From Candidatus Flexicrinis affinis (GTDB lineage: Bacteria; Chloroflexota; Anaerolineae; Aggregatilineales; Phototrophicaceae): a DNA stretch of 64,000 bases. A program made the translations under genes and the position numbers. The notes beneath the pieces are model-generated. The model was given only the letters and a program-made list of their open reading frames with translations, was not told the DNA's origin and ran no database searches. Shown piece after piece: positions 44,057-52,801 of this stretch. The stretch is taken from assembly GCA_016716525.1 (NCBI GenBank), contig JADJWE010000005.1:1-64000 (forward strand), given 5' to 3'. The first letter of the stretch is position 1; every line of letters starts with the position of its first letter.

Positions 44057-44830
44057 ATGTCCTCCCTGATCCGCGTTACGGTCACACAACTTCATGACAG
44101 CCCTCACCAGCTCGCAACCGACTGGACGGCGTTGGTGCAGCATGTGCGGGAGAATCAGCCCGATCTCGTGCTGCTGCCGGAGATCCCGTTTTCCCGCTGG
44201 TTCTTTCAATCGCGCCGCTTCCAACCGGCACTGTGGAATGCCTCGGTTGACGAACACGAACGCTGGCTCGGCCGTCTGCCCGAGTTGGGACGGGTGGCGG
44301 TGTTGGGGTCGCGCCCGGTCAACGACGGCGCCTCTCGCTACAACGAGGGTTTCGTATGGGATGCGACGCGTGGCTATCAGGCCGTGCATCGCAAGTGCTA
44401 CCTGCCCGACGAAGAAGGATTCTGGGAAGCGTCGTGGTATCATCGCGCCCCGCGCGAGTTCAACCCGGTCGAGATCGGCCCGCTCAAGGTCGGCTTCTTG
44501 ATCTGCACCGAGATGTGGTTCACCGAACACGCCCGCGCCTACGGACGGCAGGGCGCGCATCTGATCTTCACGCCGCGCATGAACGAGCCGGCCACCGTCA
44601 ACCGTTGGACCACCGGCGCGCAAGCCCTCTCAATGGTGAGCGGGGCATACGTCGCGTCGTCGGCGCGCTACGGCATCAGTTTGGCCGGCGGAGTCGGGTG
44701 GGTGATTGCGCCGGACGGCGACGTAATGGCGCTGACCAGCGAGGAGCAGCGGTTCCGCACCGTGGCGATCGATCTGGCTGTCGCCGACGCGGCCAAGCGA
44801 ACCTATCCGCGCTACGTCGACGACGAATAG
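44057..44830 (+). CDS. Carbon-nitrogen hydrolase (nitrilase superfamily)
   Basis: 257 residues from the ATG at 44057. The catalytic triad is visible: E42 (LLPEIPF), K113 (HRKCYLP) and C150 (FLICTEMWF). The enzyme hydrolyses C-N bonds of amides or N-carbamoyl compounds in the cytoplasm. The exact substrate is not deducible. The longer ORF start at 43928 is rejected because its extra codons do not resemble the family. Confidence 0.87.
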   Translation: MSSLIRVTVTQLHDSPHQLATDWTALVQHVRENQPDLVLLPEIPFSRWFFQSRRFQPALWNASVDEHERWLGRLPELGRVAVLGSRPVNDGASRYNEGFVWDATRGYQAVHRKCYLPDEEGFWEASWYHRAPREFNPVEIGPLKVGFLICTEMWFTEHARAYGRQGAHLIFTPRMNEPATVNRWTTGAQALSMVSGAYVASSARYGISLAGGVGWVIAPDGDVMALTSEEQRFRTVAIDLAVADAAKRTYPRYVDDE

Positions 44831-44853
44831 CCTCAGAGTCTCACACTTGTTCC

Positions 44854-44999
44854 GGGGCGCTGCCCCGAACCCTGGCAGGAGTTCCCACTCCTGCACCTCG
44901 TTACTCGCGGTTTGATGCCGCACGCGGCATCAAACCGCAGAAACGGGAGCCCAGAGGTCGTAAGCCCCTTGGTAGAGGTGTGGAGGCGAAGCCCCCGCG
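44854..44999 (+). repeat. Five-hairpin intergenic repeat, copy C
   Basis: Complete copy 23 bases after the nitrilase stop. Hairpins: GGGGCGCTGCCCC (44854-44866), GCAGGAGT/ACTCCTGC (44875-44894), a perfect 14-bp central stem (44907-44938, loop CACG), CCAGAGG.../CCCTTGG (imperfect) and GGAGGCGAAGCC. It may also end transcription between the convergent genes. Confidence 0.85.
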
Positions 45000-45027
45000 A
45001 AGAAATAAAAGACCGGCGAGTGCCGGT

Positions 45028-45687
45028 CTACTTGATGATTGCGAGGATGTCGTCCAGCACGCTGGACAGGCGGTGCGCCTCGTGTGCGATGCGGTCGATG
45101 TGCTCGCGCCGCCGCTCTTCCGACATCGTTTCGAAGTACAGATGGAGCAGCTCGGCAGACGACGCCACGCTCGCGAGCGGATTGCGGAACTCGTGCAGGA
45201 TACGCTCGACCATCTGGTTCTTGAGCTGGGAGATTTCGCCGTCTTTGCGCGCCTCGGTACTGCGCAGTTCTTGGGTAAAGCGCTGCGCGTGGGCGTCGGC
45301 GACGTCGCGAATATCGCGCACCAACATGACGCCGCCGTCGTTGGTCGGCTTGGCGACGACGTGGAGGTGCATCTGCTCGTGCGGGTATTCGATCCGGACC
45401 GTTTCTCCGGTCATGACCTTGGACACCAGCTCGGAAAGCCACGCCGCCTTCGACGGCGGAAAAACGTCGCGCAGCAGGCGCCCTTCCACTTCGTCGTGGT
45501 GGAAGCCCCACCGCTCGAGCAGCTCGCCGCCCGCCCGCACAATCCGCAGGTTGGAGTCGAACAACGCGACCGCACAGCTCGGCAGATTATCCAAGAGCAC
45601 GCGCATCATGGGGTCGTCGTAGTGGGTGGTGGTCGTGGTTACAGCCTTCACAGACCCATCCGTTGAGGAATGAGCGACTATGTCCAT
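45028..45687 (-). CDS. PAS-HisKA protein without ATPase domain
   Basis: 219 residues from the ATG at 45687. PAS domain (about 28-130), then a HisKA dimerisation helix with the H-box LHEFRNPLASV near 165-175. The protein stops at the end of the second HisKA helix (LDDILAIIK), so the HATPase_c domain is missing with no sign of it downstream. It could be phosphorylated by another kinase or act as a phosphatase or dimer partner. Confidence 0.82.
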   Translation of the reverse strand: MDIVAHSSTDGSVKAVTTTTTHYDDPMMRVLLDNLPSCAVALFDSNLRIVRAGGELLERWGFHHDEVEGRLLRDVFPPSKAAWLSELVSKVMTGETVRIEYPHEQMHLHVVAKPTNDGGVMLVRDIRDVADAHAQRFTQELRSTEARKDGEISQLKNQMVERILHEFRNPLASVASSAELLHLYFETMSEERRREHIDRIAHEAHRLSSVLDDILAIIK

Positions 45688-45755
45688 TATGTATGCGAAA
45701 GTTAGAATCCTGTCAACGGGCTGCGACAATGGTTTTACACAACCCCGACAATTGT

Positions 45756-45790
45756 GTGTCAATTCTTGACAGGTGACGGTCACTTGACAC
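45756..45790. promoter_or_regulatory. Nested palindrome upstream of PAS-HisKA gene
   Basis: Outer inverted repeat GTGTCAA ... TTGACAC (45756-45762 and 45784-45790) around an inner palindrome GTGACGGTCAC (45773-45783). It lies between divergent genes (45687 and 45987) and contains TTGACA-like -35 words on the plus strand. A candidate operator. Confidence 0.5.
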
Positions 45791-45986
45791 GCGATTCGGC
45801 GTGCGGTTGTGAGGCGCAGCGAGGGAAAAATCGGCCGCGTATGCGCCTCAATGCTCGGCCGAAACCTCAACGCATCGCAGTCCGGGAGGCGATTGCCGGC
45901 GCGCGGTCATATCGCCTTGACTCCGCCGCCGCGAGACGGCAGAATCATTCGATTAGGCGTGTTTAACCGATACAAAGGGAGTCGGC

Positions 45987-46325
45987 ATGGCTCACCACGA
46001 AGAAGAACAAGTGTCCGGCATGGTCCACGAGTTCGGCATGACGCCGCTGACGTGGTGGCTGGCCGGCTTGGCGGGGACGGGACTGACCCTGATGCTGGTG
46101 GCCGCCGGCGTGGGCGTGATTACCGGCGGAGACGTCGGAATCTGGTTTGTGCTCGGCCTGCTGATGATGGCGGGCGGCATTGGCGCGTGGATCGCCGCGA
46201 CGCGCCCGTTCGAGAACTTCGACAACATCGACGTCCCGGTCGACGGCGACCACGGCGCGCATGACGACCACGCCGACGAGTCGCACGACGAGCACGGCCA
46301 AACCGCCGCGCCCGCCCATCACTAG
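45987..46325 (+). CDS. Small membrane protein with His/Asp-rich tail
   Basis: 112 residues. Two hydrophobic helices (about 20-44 and 50-70), then a C-terminal tail rich in His and Asp (HGAHDDHADESHDEHG) that could bind metal ions. GGGAG lies upstream. First of three closely spaced genes ending in prmC. No family recognised. Confidence 0.65.
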   Translation: MAHHEEEQVSGMVHEFGMTPLTWWLAGLAGTGLTLMLVAAGVGVITGGDVGIWFVLGLLMMAGGIGAWIAATRPFENFDNIDVPVDGDHGAHDDHADESHDEHGQTAAPAHH

Positions 46326-46331
46326 ACCCCC

Positions 46332-46835
46332 GTGTCACGCTCGACCATCCCCGCGCGCGACCCGTACGGGGAAGACTTCCCCGGCGCTGTCATACGTCAC
46401 GGCGGTCGTATCCTCTTGAGTGCCGACGCTGCGCCCGACGGCGAGGCTCTTGCGCGCAGCGTCGTGATTCGTTACGGCGTGCGCTATCTCGAAAAGCACT
46501 TTCTCTCGCTCGTCCCCGGACTGATTGCGCTGGAACGCGGCGAGATGTTCACCGGGGAAGACGCGCTCGATTTCGTCGTCAAACGCAGCAACTTGTATCC
46601 CCGCACCGAGGTCTACGGCTACAGCAGCGACGGCGCCGACGAAATGAAGACGGTCAAGTGGCTGGACGTGGCCGAGCCGTTGATGGTGCTGGCCTACGCG
46701 AGCGCCACTGATGCGTCGCCGGTCGCGGTGATCGACGGGCTGGTTGGCCCGGAAGGCGCGTTCTCGGCGCGCATGTTGGCGGCACTCCCGCGCTACGATT
46801 CGCTTGACGCCGTGCCGCCCGCCGAGGCGGAATGA
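46332..46835 (+). CDS. Hypothetical cytoplasmic protein upstream of prmC
   Basis: 167 residues from a GTG, six bases after the previous stop. Mixed alpha/beta composition with no signal or membrane segment and no recognised domain. It ends with an ATGA overlap to prmC, so translation is coupled. Confidence 0.6.
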   Translation: MSRSTIPARDPYGEDFPGAVIRHGGRILLSADAAPDGEALARSVVIRYGVRYLEKHFLSLVPGLIALERGEMFTGEDALDFVVKRSNLYPRTEVYGYSSDGADEMKTVKWLDVAEPLMVLAYASATDASPVAVIDGLVGPEGAFSARMLAALPRYDSLDAVPPAEAE

Positions 46836-47689
46836 CCGCGCTCGGCCCGCTGCTGGCCGCCGCCCGTACACGCTTCACCGACCACAGCACCTCGCCCGGG
46901 CTGGACGCGCAGCTGTTAATGGCGCATATGCTCAATGAGAGCCGCGCGCATGTCATCGCGCATCCGGAGCGCGAGCTGACTTCTGCACAAGAAGCGCGGT
47001 TCGCCGCGTTGGTCGAGCGCCGTGCTGCGGGCGAACCGATGGCCTACATCCTCGGCCAACGGGCGTTCTTCGACCGGGCCTTCAACGTGACGCCGGCCGT
47101 CCTTATCCCACGTCCCGAGACCGAAACGCTGGTCGAGCTGGCGATCACTGCGCCGCAGGCACAGCGCGCCGGCGCGGTGATCGTCGACATCGGCACAGGC
47201 AGCGGCGCGATTGCGATTACAGTCGCCGCTCACTGCCCGCAGGCCGACGTGCACGCCGTCGACATCAGCGCCGCCGCGCTCGACGTGGCGCGCGGCAACG
47301 CGACCCTCAACGGGGTTACGCTCACGTTTCACCACGGCGATTTGCTCGCGCCGATCCACGACGCCGGGCTGCAGGTCGACGTGCTGCTGGCGAACCTGCC
47401 GTACATCGACAGCGGCGTGCTGCCGGGGTTGGACGTCAGCCGCCATGAACCGGCGCTGGCGCTCGATGGCGGTCCGGACGGGTTGGACGTGGTGCGCCGG
47501 TTACTGGCACAAGCGCCACACGTGCTGGCGCCGGACGCGCTCGTGCTGCTGGAGATCGGCGCAGATCAGGGGGAGCGGGCGAGTGATCTGGCGCGTGCCG
47601 CCCTGCCTGACGCGCAGGTCGATGTCGTGAAAGATTTGGCGGGCTTGGATCGGATCGTCCGCGCGGTTAGGGTTCCACGCACGGGATGA
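46832..47689 (+). CDS. prmC: Release factor glutamine methyltransferase PrmC
   Basis: 285 residues. N-terminal helical domain (1-85; GEPMAYILGQRAFFDR is a family hallmark). SAM-binding motif VDIGTGSGAIAITVA at about 117-131. The catalytic motif is NLPY (VLLANLPYID) where most members have NPPY, a conservative variation. PrmC methylates the GGQ glutamine of release factors RF1/RF2. The last 23 bases overlap the convergent lipoprotein gene. Confidence 0.92.
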   Translation: MTALGPLLAAARTRFTDHSTSPGLDAQLLMAHMLNESRAHVIAHPERELTSAQEARFAALVERRAAGEPMAYILGQRAFFDRAFNVTPAVLIPRPETETLVELAITAPQAQRAGAVIVDIGTGSGAIAITVAAHCPQADVHAVDISAAALDVARGNATLNGVTLTFHHGDLLAPIHDAGLQVDVLLANLPYIDSGVLPGLDVSRHEPALALDGGPDGLDVVRRLLAQAPHVLAPDALVLLEIGADQGERASDLARAALPDAQVDVVKDLAGLDRIVRAVRVPRTG

Positions 47690-48443
47690 TGCGGTCGAAG
47701 TCGGTGTGATAGATGTACGCGTCGCCGCCGGCCTCGACCACGATGCGGTAGCCGGCGACGCCCGCGGATGCAGATTCCGGCGTGGGCGCGAGCGCGCCTT
47801 CGGCCGTGCATCCCAGCGTGGCGTCGGGCCAGTTGAAGGGCCGCGCGCTGACCAGCACGACATCCGCTTCTTCGACCTCGGCCGTGCGAGCCGCACGCGT
47901 GCGGGCGATCAACACCAACCCCTCGGCAATCGGATCGCGCTGGATGAACAGGTCGGGGCGGTCGTCATACAGGTTGACCGTGCCGCACACCTGCGCGTCC
48001 TCCGGCCCGACCAGCACCTCGATGACCGACTCGCCGTCGAGAATGCTGACCAGCGTCTGGCCCGAGACGGCGCGCCCGCATCCGTCGATCATGCGCCCCG
48101 CGCGCACGCCAGTCGCGGCGATGACGTCCAACTGGGCGGCGGGCCGGCCGCTTTCGGCCGCAGCGGCGTCGAGCGCCTGCGCTGCGCGCGCCTCCCGCGC
48201 GATTTCGGTCGGATCGGGTGTCGGGGCCTCGGCAGTCAGTGTGAGGGCGATGTCGAACGCAGACGGCGGCAGCGTGACGGTCGGCGTCGGCTCGACAATC
48301 GCCGGGGTAGCCGTCGGCGGTGCGGGGTTAAGGGCTTGGGTCGGAGGGGGTGTGGCAGACGGTTCGGCAGGCCCGCCGGTGCAGGCCGCCAGCCCGGCGA
48401 GCGCCGCGCCGATCAGTCCCGCCGTGCGGGCGAAACGGCGCAT
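47667..48443 (-). CDS. Lipoprotein of unknown function
   Basis: 258 residues. Signal peptide with lipobox LAAC (Cys21), followed by a Pro/Thr-rich linker and a helix-rich stretch. The C-terminal part has several cysteines (GCG, VCG, LGC, IPC) that may form disulfides. Second gene of an operon behind the DUF167 gene (6-base gap). No family recognised. Confidence 0.7.
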   Translation of the reverse strand: MRRFARTAGLIGAALAGLAACTGGPAEPSATPPPTQALNPAPPTATPAIVEPTPTVTLPPSAFDIALTLTAEAPTPDPTEIAREARAAQALDAAAAESGRPAAQLDVIAATGVRAGRMIDGCGRAVSGQTLVSILDGESVIEVLVGPEDAQVCGTVNLYDDRPDLFIQRDPIAEGLVLIARTRAARTAEVEEADVVLVSARPFNWPDATLGCTAEGALAPTPESASAGVAGYRIVVEAGGDAYIYHTDFDRIIPCVEP

Positions 48444-48449
48444 GAGTCG

Positions 48450-48755
48450 CTACAGCCCCAGCTTGGCGAGGAGGTCGGTCTTGTTGAGGTCCATGACTGA
48501 CAGCAGCTTGTCGCGGCCGTTGTGCCCGACCACGATTTCGATTCGCTTCGGGTCGACCTCGAGCAGTTCGGCAAAGAACTGGATCAGCTCTTCGTTGGCG
48601 GCGGCACTGCCCGCCTCTTCGGCGACGAGCTTGACGCGAAGCGTGCTGTCGTCTTCCATCAGGCCGGCCATGCCCGTGTAATCGGAACGCGTCATGACCC
48701 GAACCGTAAAGGCTGCGCCGCGTGTCGCGGACGTAATCTCGAATTTGCGCTCCAT
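48450..48755 (-). CDS. DUF167/YggU family protein
   Basis: 101 residues from the ATG at 48755. The C-terminal half has the family pattern VKLVAEEAGSAAANEELIQFFAELLEVD ... IEIVVGHNGRDKLLSV (KxxAPxxxGxANxxLxxxL...GxxSRxK in typical members). Function in the family is unknown. First gene of the operon with the lipoprotein. Confidence 0.75.
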   Translation of the reverse strand: MERKFEITSATRGAAFTVRVMTRSDYTGMAGLMEDDSTLRVKLVAEEAGSAAANEELIQFFAELLEVDPKRIEIVVGHNGRDKLLSVMDLNKTDLLAKLGL

Positions 48756-48873
48756 AGCGGCCGTCCTTTCCATCGCACATACACTATACCGCGAAAGTGT
48801 GTCAAACGACTACGCCTTGACTCGCGGTCAGCGCCACACTGGACGGTTCCCACCGCATGACCGAGAATTCGAG

Positions 48874-48964
48874 GTGGGCCGCGGCCCCACGCCCCGGCAG
48901 GAGTCGGCACGCGTGCACCTCCCGAGTATTAGAAACGGGCGACCAGAAGGCGAACGTCCGTCGG
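48874..48964 (+). repeat. Five-hairpin intergenic repeat, copy D (degenerate)
   Basis: GTGGGCC/GGCCCCAC at 48874-48890 replaces the GGGGCGCTGCCCC hairpin, followed by CCCCGGCAGGAGT, CACCTCC and CCAGAAGGCGAACGTCC words in the same order as in complete copies. The central stem is deleted. It lies 40 bases before the MutS-like start. Confidence 0.6.
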
Positions 48965-49003
48965 AAAAGCAGTTCTCAGAGAGCCGGTAAGGAAAGGCAC
49001 CCA

Positions 49004-50851
49004 ATGACCGATATCCCGCGCCTGCGGCTGATGACCGCCCTGCAGCGCCACCTTGAACGGCTTGACCGGCGCAGCGATGCGCTGGCGCAGCGCGAAGACC
49101 AGCTCAGCCTCGTGCGGCTTGGCGCGTTCCTGGCCGGCGGCGCGCTGACGTTCCTCGGCGCGCCGGGCGGGCTGGCGCTGCCGGCGGCGGTGCTGTGGAT
49201 CGGCGCGTTCGCGGCGGCGGTCGTGGTGCATCGACGGGTGCGCGAGGCCGCGCAGACGACACGCCAGTTGGACGCGATCAAGCAGGCACACTTGGCGCGG
49301 ATGCTGTTGGCGTGGGACGGTCTTCCGCCTGCGCGCCATACGAGCGCCGACCCCCATCACCCGTATGCCAGCGACCTCGACATCACCGGGCCGCGCGGCC
49401 TGCTGCGCCTGATCGACACGACGACCTCGACGGCGGGGAGCGGCCGCCTGCGCGATTGGCTGTTGGCCGGCACGCCAGACGCCGAAGCCATCGCCCGCCG
49501 GCAGACATTGTTGGCTGAACTGCGCCCGCTAGGCGCCTTCCGCGACCGGCTTTCGATGAGCGCGCGTCACCCGGCCAGCGACGAAGGCGCGCTGCAAGCG
49601 TGGCTCGACGATCCGCACAGCGCGCCGCCCGTGCCGCTGGCCGCGCTCGTCGGCCTTGCCATGCTGGCGGTCATCAACGTCGTGCAGGTAGTCGCCTATC
49701 TGTCCGGCGCGGAGGCAGGCCTGCTGCCGCTTACGCTGGTGCTGTACGTCGGCCTGAGCGCCGTGTTCATCCGCGCCGTGGCGAAAGTCAGCGAAGACGC
49801 GCTCACGGTCTCGTACGAAGTCGGCCGGTTGGCCGCGGCGTTCCGGGTATTGGAGCGTCGACGCACGCCGGGTCGTCCACAGCTCGACCTGCTGCTGGCC
49901 CCGTTCCGCGACCCTGCCGCGCGTCCATCGTCGCTGCTTCGCCGGATCAGCCTGATCGCCGGAGCGGCCAGCGTGCGCGCCAATTTCATTGCATGGCTGG
50001 TGCTCAACCTGCTCACACCGTGGGATCTCATCACCGCATCGCTGCTGGCGCGCAGCAAACATGCGCTGGCCGCGGCGCTGCCGCGCTGGCTCGATGCGTG
50101 GCACGAGGTCGAGGCGCTGTCGGCGCTGGCGACGTTCGCCGACCTGCACCCCGAGTACGCGTTTCCCGCGCTGATCGACGCGCCCGAGCTGCACGCCGAG
50201 TCGATCGGCCACCCGCTGATCCCCGCCGAGCGCAAGGTGCGCAATCCGTTCCACGCCGACGCCGACTCGGCCGTCACACTGCTGACCGGCTCGAATATGT
50301 CCGGCAAAAGCTCCCTACTGCGCGCGGTCGGCCTCAACATCGCGCTGGCGTATGCGGGCAGTGTGGTCGATGCCGACGCGATGCGCCTCGGTCATTTCCG
50401 CCTGTTCACCTGCATCCGCGTGAGCGACTCGGTGGTCGAGGGCTTGAGCTACTTCTACGCCGAAGTGCGCCGCCTGCGCGCCTTGCTCGACGCGCTGGAC
50501 ACGCCCGACGGCTTGACGCTGTTCTACCTGATCGATGAGATCTTCCGCGGCACCAACAACCGCGAACGGCTGATTGGCGGGCGGTCGTATATCCGCGCAC
50601 TGGCCGAACAGCAGGCGCTCGGGATCGTCGCCACGCACGACCTCGAGCTGACCGCGCTATCGGACGCCGTACCGCACGTGCGCAACCTGCACTTCCGCGA
50701 GACGATCACCGACGGACGCATGGCGTTCGACTACGTGCTGCGCACCGGCCCCAGCCCGACGACCAACGCGCTCACCATCATGCGCCTCGAAGGGCTGCCG
50801 GTGGACGCGCCCGAATCGGGTAGCGAGGCCGCGCCGGAGACGTTAGGCTAG
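49004..50851 (+). CDS. MutS-family ATPase with membrane segments
   Basis: 615 residues from the ATG at 49004 (AAGGAAAGG upstream; the earlier ORF start lies in repeat D). Four hydrophobic helices: two near 40-75 and two near 205-260. The C-terminal MutS domain V has Walker A GSNMSGKSS (about 429-437), Walker B LFYLIDEIFRGTNN and the ATHDLELT switch. The mismatch-recognition domain I and connector are absent, so it is not a repair MutS. It matches the membrane-anchored MutS-like subfamily, whose role is not established. Confidence 0.85.
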   Translation: MTDIPRLRLMTALQRHLERLDRRSDALAQREDQLSLVRLGAFLAGGALTFLGAPGGLALPAAVLWIGAFAAAVVVHRRVREAAQTTRQLDAIKQAHLARMLLAWDGLPPARHTSADPHHPYASDLDITGPRGLLRLIDTTTSTAGSGRLRDWLLAGTPDAEAIARRQTLLAELRPLGAFRDRLSMSARHPASDEGALQAWLDDPHSAPPVPLAALVGLAMLAVINVVQVVAYLSGAEAGLLPLTLVLYVGLSAVFIRAVAKVSEDALTVSYEVGRLAAAFRVLERRRTPGRPQLDLLLAPFRDPAARPSSLLRRISLIAGAASVRANFIAWLVLNLLTPWDLITASLLARSKHALAAALPRWLDAWHEVEALSALATFADLHPEYAFPALIDAPELHAESIGHPLIPAERKVRNPFHADADSAVTLLTGSNMSGKSSLLRAVGLNIALAYAGSVVDADAMRLGHFRLFTCIRVSDSVVEGLSYFYAEVRRLRALLDALDTPDGLTLFYLIDEIFRGTNNRERLIGGRSYIRALAEQQALGIVATHDLELTALSDAVPHVRNLHFRETITDGRMAFDYVLRTGPSPTTNALTIMRLEGLPVDAPESGSEAAPETLG

Positions 50852-50893
50852 TGTCGTGACTCCACGCACTTCACACGGAAGGCCGTTCCGACC

Positions 50894-51724
50894 ATGACCG
50901 ATTCGTTCCTCAAATCGCTGTTCGACCTGAACGGGCAGGTGGCGGTCGTCACCGGCGGGACCGGCGTGTTGGGCGGGGCGATGGCGCGCGGATTGGCGCA
51001 GGCTGGGGCGAAGGTCGCCGTTTTGGGCCGCCGCCGCGAGGCCGCCGACACTGTCGTCGCGCAGATCGAAGCTGCGGGCGGCACGGCCCTCGCCACGCCG
51101 GCCGACGTGCTCGACCGCGCCTCGCTGGAATTGGCCCGCGACGCCATTGTTCAAGCATGGGGCGGCCTCGACATCCTCGTCAATGCGGCTGGCGGCAACG
51201 TCCCCGCGGCAACGGTTGGGCCGGACGGCTCGTTCTTCGACGTTCCGGCGGACGCCTTTCGCAGCGCGCTTGACCTCAACCTGACCGGCACGCTGCTGCC
51301 CTCGCAGGTGTTCGGCGCGGTGATGGCCGCACGCGGCAGCGGCACCATCGTCAACATCTCGTCGATGGCGGCGCATCGCGCGCTGACGCGCGTAGTCGCG
51401 TATGGCGCGGCCAAAGCCGCTGTCGAGAATTTCACCCGTTGGCTGGCGGTCGAGCTGGCGCAGAAGGTCGGCGCAGGACTGCGCGTGAACGCCATCGCGC
51501 CCGGCTTCTTCGTCGGCGAACAGAACCGGCGCCTGCTGCTCAATGAGGACGGCACGCTCACGGCACGCGGCGGGACGATCATCGCACATACACCGGCGGG
51601 CCGTTTTGGCGAACCCGAAGACCTGCTCGGCGCGCTGCTGTATCTGGCGGGGCCGGCCAGCCGATTCGTGACCGGCACGGTGATGATCATAGACGGCGGC
51701 GTCGACGCCTTCAGCGGGATCTAG
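50894..51724 (+). CDS. SDR oxidoreductase, D-mannonate oxidoreductase-like
   Basis: 276 residues. Cofactor motif TGGTGVLGGAMA (TGxxxGxG) at about 20-31, NAAGG at about 97, catalytic Ser in NISSM and YGAAK (Tyr/Lys) at about 171-175. Overall sequence resembles SDRs annotated as D-mannonate/fructuronate oxidoreductases of hexuronate breakdown. No other uronate gene is nearby, so the substrate is uncertain. Confidence 0.85.
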   Translation: MTDSFLKSLFDLNGQVAVVTGGTGVLGGAMARGLAQAGAKVAVLGRRREAADTVVAQIEAAGGTALATPADVLDRASLELARDAIVQAWGGLDILVNAAGGNVPAATVGPDGSFFDVPADAFRSALDLNLTGTLLPSQVFGAVMAARGSGTIVNISSMAAHRALTRVVAYGAAKAAVENFTRWLAVELAQKVGAGLRVNAIAPGFFVGEQNRRLLLNEDGTLTARGGTIIAHTPAGRFGEPEDLLGALLYLAGPASRFVTGTVMIIDGGVDAFSGI

Positions 51725-51832
51725 GGGCGAGGTTCGCTTAGGCGACGGCTGGCGGAGGCTGCGGCGAAGGAAAACTAACCACAAAGGACACAGAGGACAC
51801 AGAGAAAAGGGAGCACACAGAGACGGTTTGTA

Positions 51833-51860
51833 GGGGCGACCCGACGGGTCGCCTTGCCCC
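51833..51860. repeat. Extragenic palindrome, second copy
   Basis: GGGGCGACCC-GAC-GGGTCGCC followed by TTGCCCC, related to 35205-35227. Just upstream (51778-51803) is a tract of ACACAGAGGACACAGAG-type direct repeats. Confidence 0.65.
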
Positions 51861-51871
51861 TTGTCCCTCCC

Positions 51872-52684
51872 TTAAACGTCAAGGGCGTAGACGTCGTTCT
51901 TCTTCCATCCGCTTTCGGCGGCGACCTGCTTGGCTGCGGCCGACCGGCTGTCGCCCTTGTCGAGGCGTTCCTTGAACGCAGCGCGCACCTGATCGGCGTC
52001 CCAATGCAGCGCCTCGGCCGGCGCGCCGCCGATCAGGAGCGTGATCTCCCCGCGTGGGGGCTGCTGACGCATGTGTTCGCGCACCTCGGCCGCGGTGCCA
52101 CGCACGAATTCTTCGAACTTTTTCGACAGCTCGCGCGCCACCACCACCGGCCGATCCGGTCCGATCCCGGCAACAATCGCGTCGAGCGCGTCGGTCAGGC
52201 GGTGCGGGCTTTCGTAGCAGATCATCGTGCGGCGCTCGTCTCTGAGGCCAGCGAAGTAGTCGCTCAGGTGCTTGCGCGGGAGGAATCCGAGGTACACGAA
52301 CGAGTCGGTCGGCAGGCCCGAGCCGACCAGCGCCGTAATGACCGCGCTGGCTCCGGGCAGCGGCACGACCGGATAGCCGCGCTCGATGGCGGCGCGTACG
52401 AGTTCGAAGCCCGGATCGCTGAGGCCGGGCGTGCCGGCGTCGCTGATCAGCGCGACATCGCCGGTATCGAGGACGTCAAGAATGGCGTCGAGTTTGACCA
52501 GCTTGTTGTGCTCGTGATAACTGGTCAGCGGCGTGTCGATTTCGAAGTGATTCAGTAGAACGCGGCTCGTGCGCGTATCCTCACAGGCAATCAGCGCGGC
52601 GGACTTCAGAATTCGCAGCGCGCGCAGGGTGATGTCCTCGAGATTGCCGATGGGCGTAGGGACAAGATAAAGGGTGCCGGTCAT
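51872..52684 (-). CDS. rsmI: 16S rRNA 2'-O-ribose C1402 methyltransferase RsmI
   Basis: 270 residues of the tetrapyrrole-methylase fold: GTLYLVPTPIGNLEDITLRAL at 3-23, ACEDTRTSRVLLNHF, ALISDAGTPGLSDPG and PLPGASAVITAL are all family signatures. It methylates C1402 of 16S rRNA with SAM. Complete length. Divergent from the L,D-transpeptidase gene. Confidence 0.95.
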   Translation of the reverse strand: MTGTLYLVPTPIGNLEDITLRALRILKSAALIACEDTRTSRVLLNHFEIDTPLTSYHEHNKLVKLDAILDVLDTGDVALISDAGTPGLSDPGFELVRAAIERGYPVVPLPGASAVITALVGSGLPTDSFVYLGFLPRKHLSDYFAGLRDERRTMICYESPHRLTDALDAIVAGIGPDRPVVVARELSKKFEEFVRGTAAEVREHMRQQPPRGEITLLIGGAPAEALHWDADQVRAAFKERLDKGDSRSAAAKQVAAESGWKKNDVYALDV

Positions 52685-52801
52685 GGTGCGTCCATCAGTC
52701 GCATGTTAACAGTGGGTCAGGCGGCGTGCATGCATCTAAACGCCCGCCGGCCGCTGTGCTATTATACGGGCAATCATTGAGAGCAGGCTGAACCATACCC
52801 T

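Noticed and set aside
51778..51803. Short tandem ACACAGAGG-type words that resemble a CRISPR-like or satellite repeat
   Set aside because: Only a few imperfect units with no spacers; treated as a simple low-complexity tract.
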